From positions 1-5,745 of the forward strand of contig JAKMGR010000545.1 of the NCBI GenBank assembly GCA_022424805.1: a stretch of DNA of 5,745 nucleotides, written 5' to 3'. Below the pieces are notes generated by a model. That model was not told the origin of the DNA. It saw nothing but the letters and a program-made list of their open reading frames with translations, and made no database searches. Below, in pieces: positions 1 through 5,745 of the stretch; positions within the stretch are counted from its first letter, which is position 1; each line of letters starts with the position of its first letter. The stretch is from Verrucomicrobiales bacterium. GTDB lineage: Bacteria > Verrucomicrobiota > Verrucomicrobiia > Verrucomicrobiales > DEV007. The translations under genes were made by a program, and so were the position numbers.

Positions 1-427
1 TCGTGGCAACAACCGGGTTGATGAATGCCTCAACCGTCCCGTTACCGAGCGCAAGAATGATTGAACCCCAATAGAGGAGCGCATAACCCTTTTCCTGAGC
101 CGCAGCAAGTGCCTCGCCTTCGACTCCGTTAATGGCACTGTATGCCATGCATGCCATAACTACGTAAATCGCATAGCAGGCGAAAGAAAAGAACATCGAC
201 ACGCGGTATCCGATCTTGTCGATAATAAGGCTGAAAAGGATAATCGAGATGGCGAAAGGCCAAACTCCAGCACCTTTCAGGGCTCCGACAGTTCCTTTGT
301 CCAAGTTAAAGTCTCCAGCAAATCGAACGTCACAGAGATACATTCTCGTGAAGAAGGCGAAAGCCGTCGCGATAAGGGCAATGAAACAACCCCAAAACAG
401 GGTCATGGATGGTTTTTGTTCACTCAT
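1..427 (-). CDS. MFS transporter, N-terminal part (runs off left edge)
   Basis: This reading frame starts at ATG 427-425 and stays open to base 1, giving about 142 residues. It begins MSEQKPSMTLFWGC and contains four hydrophobic stretches that look like TM1 (residues ~9-29), TM2 (~47-68), TM3 (~77-98) and TM4 (~115-140). Between TM2 and TM3 is D70-K71-I72-G73-Y74-R75, which matches the cytoplasmic loop 2-3 signature (DxxGxR) of the major facilitator superfamily. MFS proteins usually have 12 helices and ~400 residues, so about two thirds of the gene is missing. It would act in the inner membrane as a secondary transporter; the substrate cannot be read from this part. A second Met (residue 8, base 406) is an alternative start. 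No Shine-Dalgarno is obvious; TATAGT on the minus strand (plus-strand bases 443-438) could be a -10 box close to the start. The gene diverges from the ATPase gene. Confidence 0.85.
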   Translation of the reverse strand, partial: MSEQKPSMTLFWGCFIALIATAFAFFTRMYLCDVRFAGDFNLDKGTVGALKGAGVWPFAISIILFSLIIDKIGYRVSMFFSFACYAIYVVMACMAYSAINGVEGEALAAAQEKGYALLYWGSIILALGNGTVEAFINPVVAT

Positions 428-626
428 AATTGGTTCAACTATAGAATCCAGCTCTCGGGGGTTAGGTAAAATGACGGAGCAGGGAAAGCGTTTCTTACCA
501 AACCGGCACGGTTCCACAAGTATAAATCGCAACGAAATCGCGCTGTACCCGACTCAACCCCGTCGAGTCATGCACCTGATAGGGTTGTCTCATCAATCTA
601 GCCCTGTTTATCAAAATTATTAATTC

Positions 627-655
627 TTGAAATTATGAGATTTTTATCTAATAAT
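627..655 (+). promoter_or_regulatory. Candidate sigma70-type promoter of the ATPase gene
   Basis: TTGAAA at 627-632 (5 of 6 matches to TTGACA) is followed after 17 bases by AATAAT at 650-655 (5 of 6 to TATAAT). Transcription would begin near 662, leaving a leader of about 20 bases before ATG 681. The leader (ending in GCGATTTATCTC) has no Shine-Dalgarno-like purine run. The block is AT-rich, so a chance match is possible, but spacing and position both fit. Confidence 0.45.
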
Positions 656-659
656 TTCA
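628..659. repeat. 9-bp perfect inverted repeat over the promoter
   Basis: TGAAATTAT (628-636) and ATAATTTCA (651-659) are perfect reverse complements separated by 14 bases. The arms overlap both the candidate -35 and -10 elements. A further direct copy of the core AAATTAT lies at 614-620, 16 bases before the copy at 630-636. This arrangement suggests an operator for a dimeric regulator, or possibly a weak AT-rich hairpin. No regulator gene is in the window to pair with it. Confidence 0.45.
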
Positions 660-680
660 GTCGTTACCGCGATTTATCTC

Positions 681-3059
681 ATGCGTGATCAAACTTTGTC
701 CCATTCTGGAATCGAAATTCCGGGAAATCCTTTCTCCGAAGATGTTTTTGACGATCATTCGGAAAATTTGCCGGGTGTTGAGCAAATGCACTACCAGACC
801 TTCTCGAAAATTGTGGAGGATGTGGAGTCACTCGTGATTCACTCCCACGAAAGTCGGGAATCTGCTCAGTTAGGGAAGACGATTCTGGTCACAGCCCCAC
901 GCGCTGGATATGGAAAGTCGCACCTCGCTGCACGCCTTCGGCAGCATCTGCGTTCTGCTGCGACCACTTTGACTCTTCCACTTGATCCGTCGCGGCCTGT
1001 CGCCTGGCCTGTAGGGCTTTCGTCGATTCTCCGACAGTTTTACCAGGAGACCGGAACTCGATCGGGAGCCAATTCACAATTCGAAGAGACGGGGCGCTTT
1101 CTCCTCGCCCAAGTCGTGCTGAGCCAGCTTGCAGGCGGAAACCTGAATCCAAAAGACTGTCCAGCTGACGAGGCTCGCCTGCGCTCAGAGTTCGTCGAAA
1201 TCTTTTCGTCCGAATCTTCCCCAAAGATGCTGGCCTGGATCGACAAGCGCGCCAGCGACATCAGCCGCGAAGCCTCACCCGAATTTTTGCGACAGCTGGG
1301 TCTTTCCCGCAATGAGCTGGGATTCTGGATCCGATTGATCATCGATTTCAACCTGCGCGGCGACGGGGCTCTGGATCCTCTTCGCGGACTTTCCAATGGA
1401 GAAGCGAGAGAGCGACTTTTGCAGTGGCTGCGCATTGCTACCTTCTATCGTCCCGCCCTTATCGTTACGGACGGACTCGATGGATTTTTTCACTCGGAGA
1501 CTGCGGGCATGGAGATCGCGGAGATGCTCACGGGCATCCGGGAATCAGTTCCTCGCTCGATTACTCTGGTATCGATAAACGAAGACGTGTGGGAGTCCGT
1601 TTTCGAAAACCTCCTTCCTTCGGCTTGGATCGATCGTATCACGGGGGAAACGGAACGACTCCGCCCCATCGATCCGGAATCCGCATCCGAAATGATTCGC
1701 CAACGTCTTGAGAAGACGAGCATGAATCCGGTTGGCATTCAGCGATTCCTCGATCGACTTGAGACCGATCACCTCTGGATCGACTCGGAGACTCGCCTTT
1801 ATCCTCGCGGTGTGATTCGTCAGGCGCGTGACCTTTGGGACTCGGATGCTGCTGCGTTTTTCAAAATCAAAAAAACAGAGCAGGACACAGTCGAAGACAT
1901 TCCAGAAAAACCACTTTCGGAGCTGACGGACAAAGAGGCTTTCTTCAGAGCGCTGCAGGAAGATCGTCCCGCTCCAGCACAGCCTGAGATTGACCGTGGA
2001 CCGCCAACGCCTCAACAAGCCCCTTCGGAGGGCTTCATTCCGCCGATTCCCGATAATCGGGAAGTTTCTTCAACAGCCCCAACCAGGCCGATTCCAACCG
2101 CGAATCAAAATCCCTTTTTCCAAAGCGCTCAACCAGATGCCCAGCAGGCTGAGCCGGGCGGCACTTCGGCTGGCAGCACGCCGCGGCCTACTCCGGCGGA
2201 TCAGTTGGCGGGTATTGATTCTATCATCGCAGATATTCGAGGAACCGGAAACTCCGTCGTCAGCGAAACGCAGCCGATTTCAAAGGAGACTCCGATATTC
2301 CCGGTTCCTACGGATTCTCCGCAACCAGCTGTGCCAATTCAAAGCCCGGCGCAGCCTAACCCTCTTGAGAACCCTGCCGCTGCATTTCAGGCGGGCGACC
2401 TCCATATAAAACCGGCGGCACCTGCTGGAAATGGAACCCCGATAAAAAAACCAGCCACCGCCGCGGTGTCTCCGGCCACTGCGCCGATTCAGCTAGTGCC
2501 GACCGACGTCGCGCCGACCGATGTCGTGCCACCGAACATCCGGACCATTCTTCGGGACGAAGAGCAGCGACTCCAATCAGGCCCGGCTCTCCAACTCGAC
2601 CTGGAGCGAATGGAGCAATTCATCCGATCCATTGGTGCACTCCATTCAGGACTGTCCCAAACGGAAGGGCGCTTCCCAAGCAGCCGCTTGGTCTGCCTTC
2701 GCTGGCATGTCCGAAGCCAATCTATCCTGCTCGGTTTTGAGTCACCTCAGAATGTGTATTTCTGGAACAATTTGCTGCAGCAATCTCTAGCATCGAATCG
2801 CGACGAAAAGATCGCTGTTTTCTCTCACGATTCCGATCCTTTCGACCCCCATCTCTTCGCCAGCTTCGGATTCAGCCCTGCTGTCACACAAAGTCGCATC
2901 GACATCGTTCGGATGAATGATCGTGAGTTGGCAATGATCTATGCCGCTGAGTCGGTTTACCTGCGGTTCGTCGAAACTCCGGAATCCAATCGTGCGATTC
3001 AGTTCATCACTCGCCACCTCGACCCGTTGTGGAGAAGAATCAGCCAACCAACTTCGTAA
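681..3059 (+). CDS. Large AAA/STAND-like P-loop ATPase with Pro/Ala-rich linker
   Basis: A 792-residue protein with no signal peptide or membrane segment, so probably cytoplasmic. An N-terminal segment with NPFSED (16-21) leads into the ATPase domain (~35-390). The Walker A motif is P73-RAGY-GKS80, with Pro replacing the usual first Gly and K79 as the nucleotide lysine. The Walker B motif is ALIVTDGLDG (259-268), with D264 and possibly D267. A sensor-1-like VSINEDVW follows at 297-304, and a lid-like helical part ends with YPRGVIRQARDLW (~374-386). Residues ~428-620 are rich in Pro, Ala, Gln, Ser and Thr and look disordered. A folded domain (~621-792) that I do not recognise closes the protein. 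The P-loop assignment is firm; the exact family and biological role are unknown. ATG 681 is the first start, just before the conserved-looking NPF segment, and sits ~19 bases after the predicted transcription start. The gene is probably co-transcribed with the lipoprotein gene 66 bases downstream. Confidence 0.85.
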   Translation: MRDQTLSHSGIEIPGNPFSEDVFDDHSENLPGVEQMHYQTFSKIVEDVESLVIHSHESRESAQLGKTILVTAPRAGYGKSHLAARLRQHLRSAATTLTLPLDPSRPVAWPVGLSSILRQFYQETGTRSGANSQFEETGRFLLAQVVLSQLAGGNLNPKDCPADEARLRSEFVEIFSSESSPKMLAWIDKRASDISREASPEFLRQLGLSRNELGFWIRLIIDFNLRGDGALDPLRGLSNGEARERLLQWLRIATFYRPALIVTDGLDGFFHSETAGMEIAEMLTGIRESVPRSITLVSINEDVWESVFENLLPSAWIDRITGETERLRPIDPESASEMIRQRLEKTSMNPVGIQRFLDRLETDHLWIDSETRLYPRGVIRQARDLWDSDAAAFFKIKKTEQDTVEDIPEKPLSELTDKEAFFRALQEDRPAPAQPEIDRGPPTPQQAPSEGFIPPIPDNREVSSTAPTRPIPTANQNPFFQSAQPDAQQAEPGGTSAGSTPRPTPADQLAGIDSIIADIRGTGNSVVSETQPISKETPIFPVPTDSPQPAVPIQSPAQPNPLENPAAAFQAGDLHIKPAAPAGNGTPIKKPATAAVSPATAPIQLVPTDVAPTDVVPPNIRTILRDEEQRLQSGPALQLDLERMEQFIRSIGALHSGLSQTEGRFPSSRLVCLRWHVRSQSILLGFESPQNVYFWNNLLQQSLASNRDEKIAVFSHDSDPFDPHLFASFGFSPAVTQSRIDIVRMNDRELAMIYAAESVYLRFVETPESNRAIQFITRHLDPLWRRISQPTS
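2496..2525 (+). repeat. Two 15-bp tandem units inside the linker of the ATPase
   Basis: GTGCCGACCGACGTC (2496-2510) is followed directly by GCGCCGACCGATGTC (2511-2525), with two mismatches, and a partial third unit, GTGCC, follows. The units encode VPTDV and APTDV (residues 606-615) at the end of the disordered linker. Because 15 is a multiple of three, copy-number change would keep the frame. Confidence 0.7.
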
Positions 3060-3100
3060 AGGAGCTACGAGTTCTTTTTCCAAATTCGAGTTACTGCCAA

Positions 3101-3106
3101 AAGGAG
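3101..3106 (+). promoter_or_regulatory. Shine-Dalgarno-like AAGGAG with long spacing to the lipoprotein start
   Basis: AAGGAG at 3101-3106 is the only strong ribosome-binding-like sequence before ATG 3126. The linear spacing is 19 bases, longer than the usual 5-10. A small inverted repeat, GAAG-CGAG-CTTC (3109-3120), sits in the gap and could shorten the effective distance to about 7 bases if it folds. No other in-frame start lies closer to the site. Confidence 0.35.
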
Positions 3107-3125
3107 AAGAAGCGAGCTTCCCGGT

Positions 3126-3719
3126 ATGAGTCGCACCGGCCGAACTCTCATTCTACCAGCGACCCTTTGCCTGGCATCTGCCTGTTTCCTTAGCTGCGAA
3201 AAACCCAGCCAGAAAGAACCGGAAAAGGAGATAGTCGAGGAAGTGGTTTCAGAGGCCCCGCCGAAGAGTGAGTTCCCGTTTTTCCATACACTGACCGACT
3301 CACAGGGGCGCAGCATCAGGGCTGAAGTTCTTGGCCGCGATGCCTACACCGTGACAATTGTCCGAACGAGAGACAAAAAGAGATTCACCCTGTCTCTCGA
3401 TGGTTTGGTTCCTGTAGACGAGACCTTCCTGCGCCAACTTCCGATAACCGAGCCTCGACCTGATGATCCTGTCACGGTCGAAAGCCCCAGTCACCAACGT
3501 GAATCGAAGCGCAAAGCGATTGAAGAGAAAAAACCCACGGGCTATGAAAAATTGCTGTTGGGCAGGCTCGAAGAGAGAAACAAAGAAATTAAGGATCTTC
3601 GGGAGGAATTGTCCGACATGGATCCGAATACGATTCGCTCGAAATCCCTTTCCGAACGCATTCAGAAATTGACGGCAGAAATGGCAGAGATAAATAGACT
3701 GATCGACGAAATCGACTGA
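3126..3719 (+). CDS. Probable SHD1-domain lipoprotein with C-terminal coiled coil
   Basis: A 197-residue protein. Residues 1-24 form a signal sequence: basic start (R3, R6), hydrophobic core, then FLSC with C24 as the likely lipidated cysteine. The lipobox is atypical (Phe at -3, Leu at -2); C20 is an alternative. A charged tether (25-48) follows. Residues ~50-104 resemble the SLA1-homology 1 (SHD1) fold seen in many planctomycete and verrucomicrobial envelope proteins: a TDSQGR turn (57-62), A66-E67-V68, strands around YTVTIVRTRDKKRFTLSL, then LVPVDETFLRQL (94-105). Residues ~138-197 are rich in Glu, Lys, Arg and Leu with heptad-like spacing and probably form a coiled coil. The protein is inferred to be membrane-anchored outside the cytoplasm; its function is unknown. 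It probably forms an operon with the upstream ATPase gene, since no terminator is visible in the 66-base gap. It converges on the sulfatase gene. Confidence 0.75.
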   Translation: MSRTGRTLILPATLCLASACFLSCEKPSQKEPEKEIVEEVVSEAPPKSEFPFFHTLTDSQGRSIRAEVLGRDAYTVTIVRTRDKKRFTLSLDGLVPVDETFLRQLPITEPRPDDPVTVESPSHQRESKRKAIEEKKPTGYEKLLLGRLEERNKEIKDLREELSDMDPNTIRSKSLSERIQKLTAEMAEINRLIDEID

Positions 3720-3723
3720 TCGA
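3697..3723 (+). repeat. 10-bp direct repeat across the lipoprotein stop codon
   Basis: GACTGATCGA occurs at 3697-3706 and again at about 3714-3723, 17 bases apart. The second copy contains the TGA stop (3717-3719). It may be a small duplication or chance; no function is apparent. Confidence 0.5.
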
Positions 3724-3739
3724 AACCGCTGTTTCTTTT
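3722..3739 (+). terminator. Candidate small intrinsic terminator of the lipoprotein gene
   Basis: GAAAC (3722-3726), loop CGCT, GTTTC (3731-3735) form a perfect 5-bp hairpin immediately followed by TTTT (3736-3739) and a T-rich stretch. It fills the 19-base gap between the two convergent stop codons and is oriented to end plus-strand transcription. The stem is short and has only two G-C pairs, so it is weak by enterobacterial standards. On the minus strand no T-run follows it, so termination of the sulfatase transcript is not explained. Confidence 0.35.
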
Positions 3740-5184
3740 CACTTGTTCTTTCGCTTTCTCAGGATGGCTTGAATGGCCTTCGCCTCTGATTGCTCGTCGA
3801 ATTCCGGATTGGCTTTCGCAGGCACCGGCGCCTGAATCGACTTGCGCCAGGAAACGAGATCGGCCTGCAACTCGGATAAAACATCAGATTCCTTTTCCGC
3901 CAGGTTCTGAGTCTCCCCGATGTCATCTTCAAGGTTGTAAAGTTCGAACTCCCCTTTCTCGAAGTATTCATGAAGCTTCCACTTTCCTTTCCGGATAATG
4001 GAACAGGGGCGGGAACGAAACAGAGGATCACGTTGCTCATCGCTTGTGGAAGGACCGTAACTCTGGAGGTAGGCAGGAAAATGCCAGAACAGAGCCCGCT
4101 CCGCCAAATCGTGCGATTCGCCTCGCAGCAGCGGAACCAGGCTCACTCCGTCGAGCGGCTGCCCCTCGGGCAGATCAACTCCTAACATTTCACAAAACGT
4201 AGGAAACACGTCGACTCCGGAAACGGGAGTATCATTGCTCTGCCCTCCCTTAACTACGTCCGGCCACCTCACGAACATGGGAACTCGAATTCCTCCTTCA
4301 TAGTAGGTTCCCTTGTAGCCCTTGAGCGGGGCCATATCCGTAGCAGGGCCATAGCCGCCATTGTCCGAGAAAAACACGATGATGGTGTTCTCCATTGCGC
4401 CAGTTTCCTCCAGCGTTCGCATCAGCCTGCCGACACCACGATCAACCGTTTCAATCATGGTCGCCATGGCGACATGATCATGCAATTCCCCTGACTCTTT
4501 GGCCTCGTATTTTTCGATAAACTCACGATTGGCATTAAGCGGAGTGTGGACTGCAAAAAGCGTCAGATACAGCATCCAGGGATTGCTTTCGTTTCCCCTG
4601 AGAAATGAGTCGGCATGACCAATAATCGTATTGGTCAGATACTCATCGTCCTTCACTTCAACGAGGTTGGGAACTTTGGGGTGCGGCGGATAGTATCCTC
4701 TCGGCGGACTGCCCGAGTGGGTTCCCGCTATGTTGACATCGAATCCGTAGGGAATGGGATCGTCACTGAGGTGCCACTTGCCCATTGTGGCCGTTTTGTA
4801 TCCTTCCCCCTGAATACACTCAGCCCATGTCGAGATTTCCAGATCGAGCGTGCTCACACCCGGAATGTGCTCCAGTCGCCGGTGAGTTGCCTTTCCCCTC
4901 GGGGATATTCCCACATTAAAAATCTGGTGACGAGGCGTGTATTGCCCGCTGAGCAAACAAGCCCTGGCCGGAGCGCAGTTTGCGGCTGCCGAGTAGGCAT
5001 TGGTAAAAATCATCCCCTCTTTCGCAAGCTGATCCAGGTTGGGAGTCTCGTAGAAATCAGACCCCATATAGCTCGTGTCTTTCCAGCCAAAATCGTCGAG
5101 AAAGATAAAAAGAAGATTCGGCTTTTCCTCTGCCCCGGAAAAAGTCAGAAGTCCAATCATGAAAAACAGGAGAATGCGTATCAT
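3739..5184 (-). CDS. Secreted sulfatase of the formylglycine (arylsulfatase A-like) class
   Basis: A 481-residue protein that hydrolyses sulfate esters, probably in the periplasm or outside the cell. Residues 1-~18 (MIRILLFFMIGLLTFSGA) form a signal peptide. The core shows the sulfatase alkaline-phosphatase-like fold: metal-binding D30-D31 in FIFLDDFGW; the active-site motif C70-A-P-A-R74, where C70 should be converted to formylglycine; GKWHL (135-139) with K136 and H138; H213 in VHTPL; D274-N275 in FFSDNGGYG; and K288 in LKGYKGT followed by GGIRVP. The C-terminal part (ELYNLEDDIGETQNLA) is typical of the family, and length is normal. The frame stays open upstream to ATG 5295, but the 37 extra residues have no signal-peptide character and would bury the signal, so ATG 5184-5182 is preferred although no good Shine-Dalgarno precedes it. 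The substrate cannot be told. A formylglycine-generating enzyme or anaerobic sulfatase maturase is required but not in the window. Confidence 0.93.
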   Translation of the reverse strand: MIRILLFFMIGLLTFSGAEEKPNLLFIFLDDFGWKDTSYMGSDFYETPNLDQLAKEGMIFTNAYSAAANCAPARACLLSGQYTPRHQIFNVGISPRGKATHRRLEHIPGVSTLDLEISTWAECIQGEGYKTATMGKWHLSDDPIPYGFDVNIAGTHSGSPPRGYYPPHPKVPNLVEVKDDEYLTNTIIGHADSFLRGNESNPWMLYLTLFAVHTPLNANREFIEKYEAKESGELHDHVAMATMIETVDRGVGRLMRTLEETGAMENTIIVFFSDNGGYGPATDMAPLKGYKGTYYEGGIRVPMFVRWPDVVKGGQSNDTPVSGVDVFPTFCEMLGVDLPEGQPLDGVSLVPLLRGESHDLAERALFWHFPAYLQSYGPSTSDEQRDPLFRSRPCSIIRKGKWKLHEYFEKGEFELYNLEDDIGETQNLAEKESDVLSELQADLVSWRKSIQAPVPAKANPEFDEQSEAKAIQAILRKRKNK

Positions 5185-5317
5185 ATTTTCACTGGAACCG
5201 ACGATTCCGGGCGAAAGCAAGCTTTTTGCGCTCGAAACGGAATACGGAAGTCTGTACCATTTGCATTGCCGGAGGGAATACCTGCACGCTAGCATGCCAT
5301 TCCGTATATCTTCGCTT
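5185..5317. promoter_or_regulatory. Divergent intergenic region between the sulfatase and secreted-protein genes
   Basis: These 133 bases must hold the promoters of two divergent genes. A short dyad, AAAGC-AA-GCTTT, lies at 5214-5225 within a longer imperfect palindrome (5211-5229) and is a possible operator. On the plus strand GGAGGG occurs at 5271-5276, too far from either candidate start of the right-hand gene to act as a normal ribosome-binding site. TATATC (5305-5310) lies 7 bases before ATG 5318 and could be a -10 box giving a nearly leaderless mRNA, but the matching -35 is poor. No firm promoter can be assigned. Confidence 0.3.
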
Positions 5318-5745
5318 ATGTATCGACTGCCCTATTTCCCGTTTATCTGTGTTTTTCTTTCTCTGCTCGTTTTCGTAAGTTCCGTGACGGACGCAGCTGA
5401 CCGCGGCCCATCTCGTTACAACAAGAAAGCTCAGGCTCTTACAAAACAAATCGCCCCTACCCCACCAGCCAAAAATTTTCGCAAGGAAGACATTGCTGGG
5501 CTAGGCAAGAGAATGGCTGCCGCGATTCAGTTTCTGGAGAACTCCCATCGCACCAGCGGACCTGCACCCGAGAGCCTCATCGCGACCGCACTATCTTTTC
5601 GCAATGACATGGGTGATTACGAAAAAGTAATGCTCACCAACGCCCTGATCACCAATTGGCGGGAGGCCAGCGGACGAGGTCTTTTCGACAAGCATGGAAA
5701 TTACCAGGTCGAAGTATCGCGTGGCCGCGGAGTAGGCGACAAGAT
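5318..5745 (+). CDS. Secreted protein of unknown function, N-terminal part (runs off right edge)
   Basis: The frame opens at ATG 5318 and stays open to the end of the window (142 codons). Residues 1-~27 form a clear signal peptide: R3, a long hydrophobic core (PFICVFLSLLVFVSSV), then TDA-AD as a likely cleavage site. The mature part is rather basic and polar, with a Pro-containing segment (QIAPTPPAKN) followed by a probably helical region (DIAGLGKRMAAAIQFLEN) and later NDMGDYEKVMLTNALITNW and GRGLFDKHGNY. I do not recognise the family. An in-frame ATG at 5294 would add eight residues (MPFRISSL) and also gives a plausible signal peptide; neither start has a well-spaced Shine-Dalgarno. The gene is divergent from the sulfatase, which could mean shared control, but this is not shown. 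Confidence 0.7.
   Translation, partial: MYRLPYFPFICVFLSLLVFVSSVTDAADRGPSRYNKKAQALTKQIAPTPPAKNFRKEDIAGLGKRMAAAIQFLENSHRTSGPAPESLIATALSFRNDMGDYEKVMLTNALITNWREASGRGLFDKHGNYQVEVSRGRGVGDK

Larger units (their letters stand above)
428..680. other. Divergent intergenic region
   Basis: These 253 bases separate the minus-strand MFS gene from the plus-strand ATPase gene. The left and middle parts have mixed base composition and no convincing gene. One small hairpin, AACCG-GCA-CGGTT at 501-513, is too short to interpret. The right part (about 611-660) is strongly AT-rich and carries the promoter and inverted repeat listed separately. An open frame that enters the region from the antisense of the MFS gene has no supporting features. 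No tRNA, riboswitch or terminator was seen. Confidence 0.6.

Noticed and set aside
501..513. AACCG-GCA-CGGTT hairpin as a terminator or RNA element
   Set aside because: The stem is only 5 bp with a 3-base loop and no T-run, and it lies upstream of both flanking genes where no terminator is expected.
216..623. Open plus-strand frame of 135 codons beginning inside the MFS gene
   Set aside because: Half of it is antisense to the transporter, and the product is basic and low-complexity with no domain or ribosome-binding site; it also runs through the AT-poor part of the intergenic region without any gene-like signal.
1040..2018. Several minus-strand frames and plus-strand alternative frames within the ATPase gene
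   Set aside because: Their products are Arg/Ser-rich and lack motifs, whereas the long frame has Walker A, Walker B and a continuous domain structure.
681..3719. ATPase plus lipoprotein as an anti-phage defence system
   Set aside because: STAND-like ATPases can be defence proteins, but no nuclease, toxin, reverse transcriptase or mobile-element marker is present, and the neighbours are ordinary metabolic genes.
4615..5292. Long plus-strand frame of 225 codons antisense to the sulfatase
   Set aside because: The opposite strand encodes a complete sulfatase with all its motifs; the antisense product has no recognisable feature and is explained by codon bias.
5185..5295. Upstream extension of the sulfatase to ATG 5295
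   Set aside because: The extra 37 residues are polar and would place the signal peptide internally; they also overlap the likely promoter region of the divergent gene.

Overview
This looks like chromosomal DNA from a marine or aquatic member of the Planctomycetota-Verrucomicrobiota group, more likely Verrucomicrobiota. That is an inference from gene content: a secreted formylglycine-type sulfatase, a lipoprotein with an SLA1-homology (SHD1) fold, a large P-loop ATPase with a long Pro/Ala-rich linker, and several genes without a clear Shine-Dalgarno sequence. No rRNA, tRNA, CRISPR array, insertion sequence or phage gene is visible.

Layout. (1) Positions 1-427, minus strand: the N-terminal third of a major facilitator superfamily (MFS) transporter that runs off the left edge. 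(2) Positions 428-680: a divergent intergenic region. It ends in an AT-rich block holding a good sigma70-like promoter for the next gene and a 9-bp perfect inverted repeat lying over that promoter. (3) Positions 681-3059, plus strand: a 792-residue protein with an N-terminal AAA/STAND-like ATPase domain, a ~190-residue disordered linker and an unrecognised C-terminal domain. (4) Positions 3126-3719, plus strand: a 197-residue probable lipoprotein with an SHD1-like domain and a C-terminal coiled coil, probably co-transcribed with the ATPase. (5) Positions 3739-5184, minus strand: a complete secreted sulfatase, convergent with the lipoprotein gene across a 19-nt gap that holds a small hairpin plus T-run. 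(6) Positions 5185-5317: a divergent intergenic region. (7) From 5318 to the right edge, plus strand: the N-terminal part of an unrecognised secreted protein.

How the genes may work together. The MFS transporter and the sulfatase fit uptake and desulfation of sulfated organic matter, which is common in this group, but nothing in the window ties them to one regulon. The ATPase-lipoprotein pair is the least explained part. The ATPase carries an NPFxxD sequence near its N-terminus, the kind of peptide bound by the eukaryotic SHD1 domain of Sla1, and the next gene encodes an SHD1-like domain. The predicted compartments (cytoplasm versus envelope) argue against direct binding, so this is offered only as a testable curiosity. 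I found no clear new defence system or mobile element.
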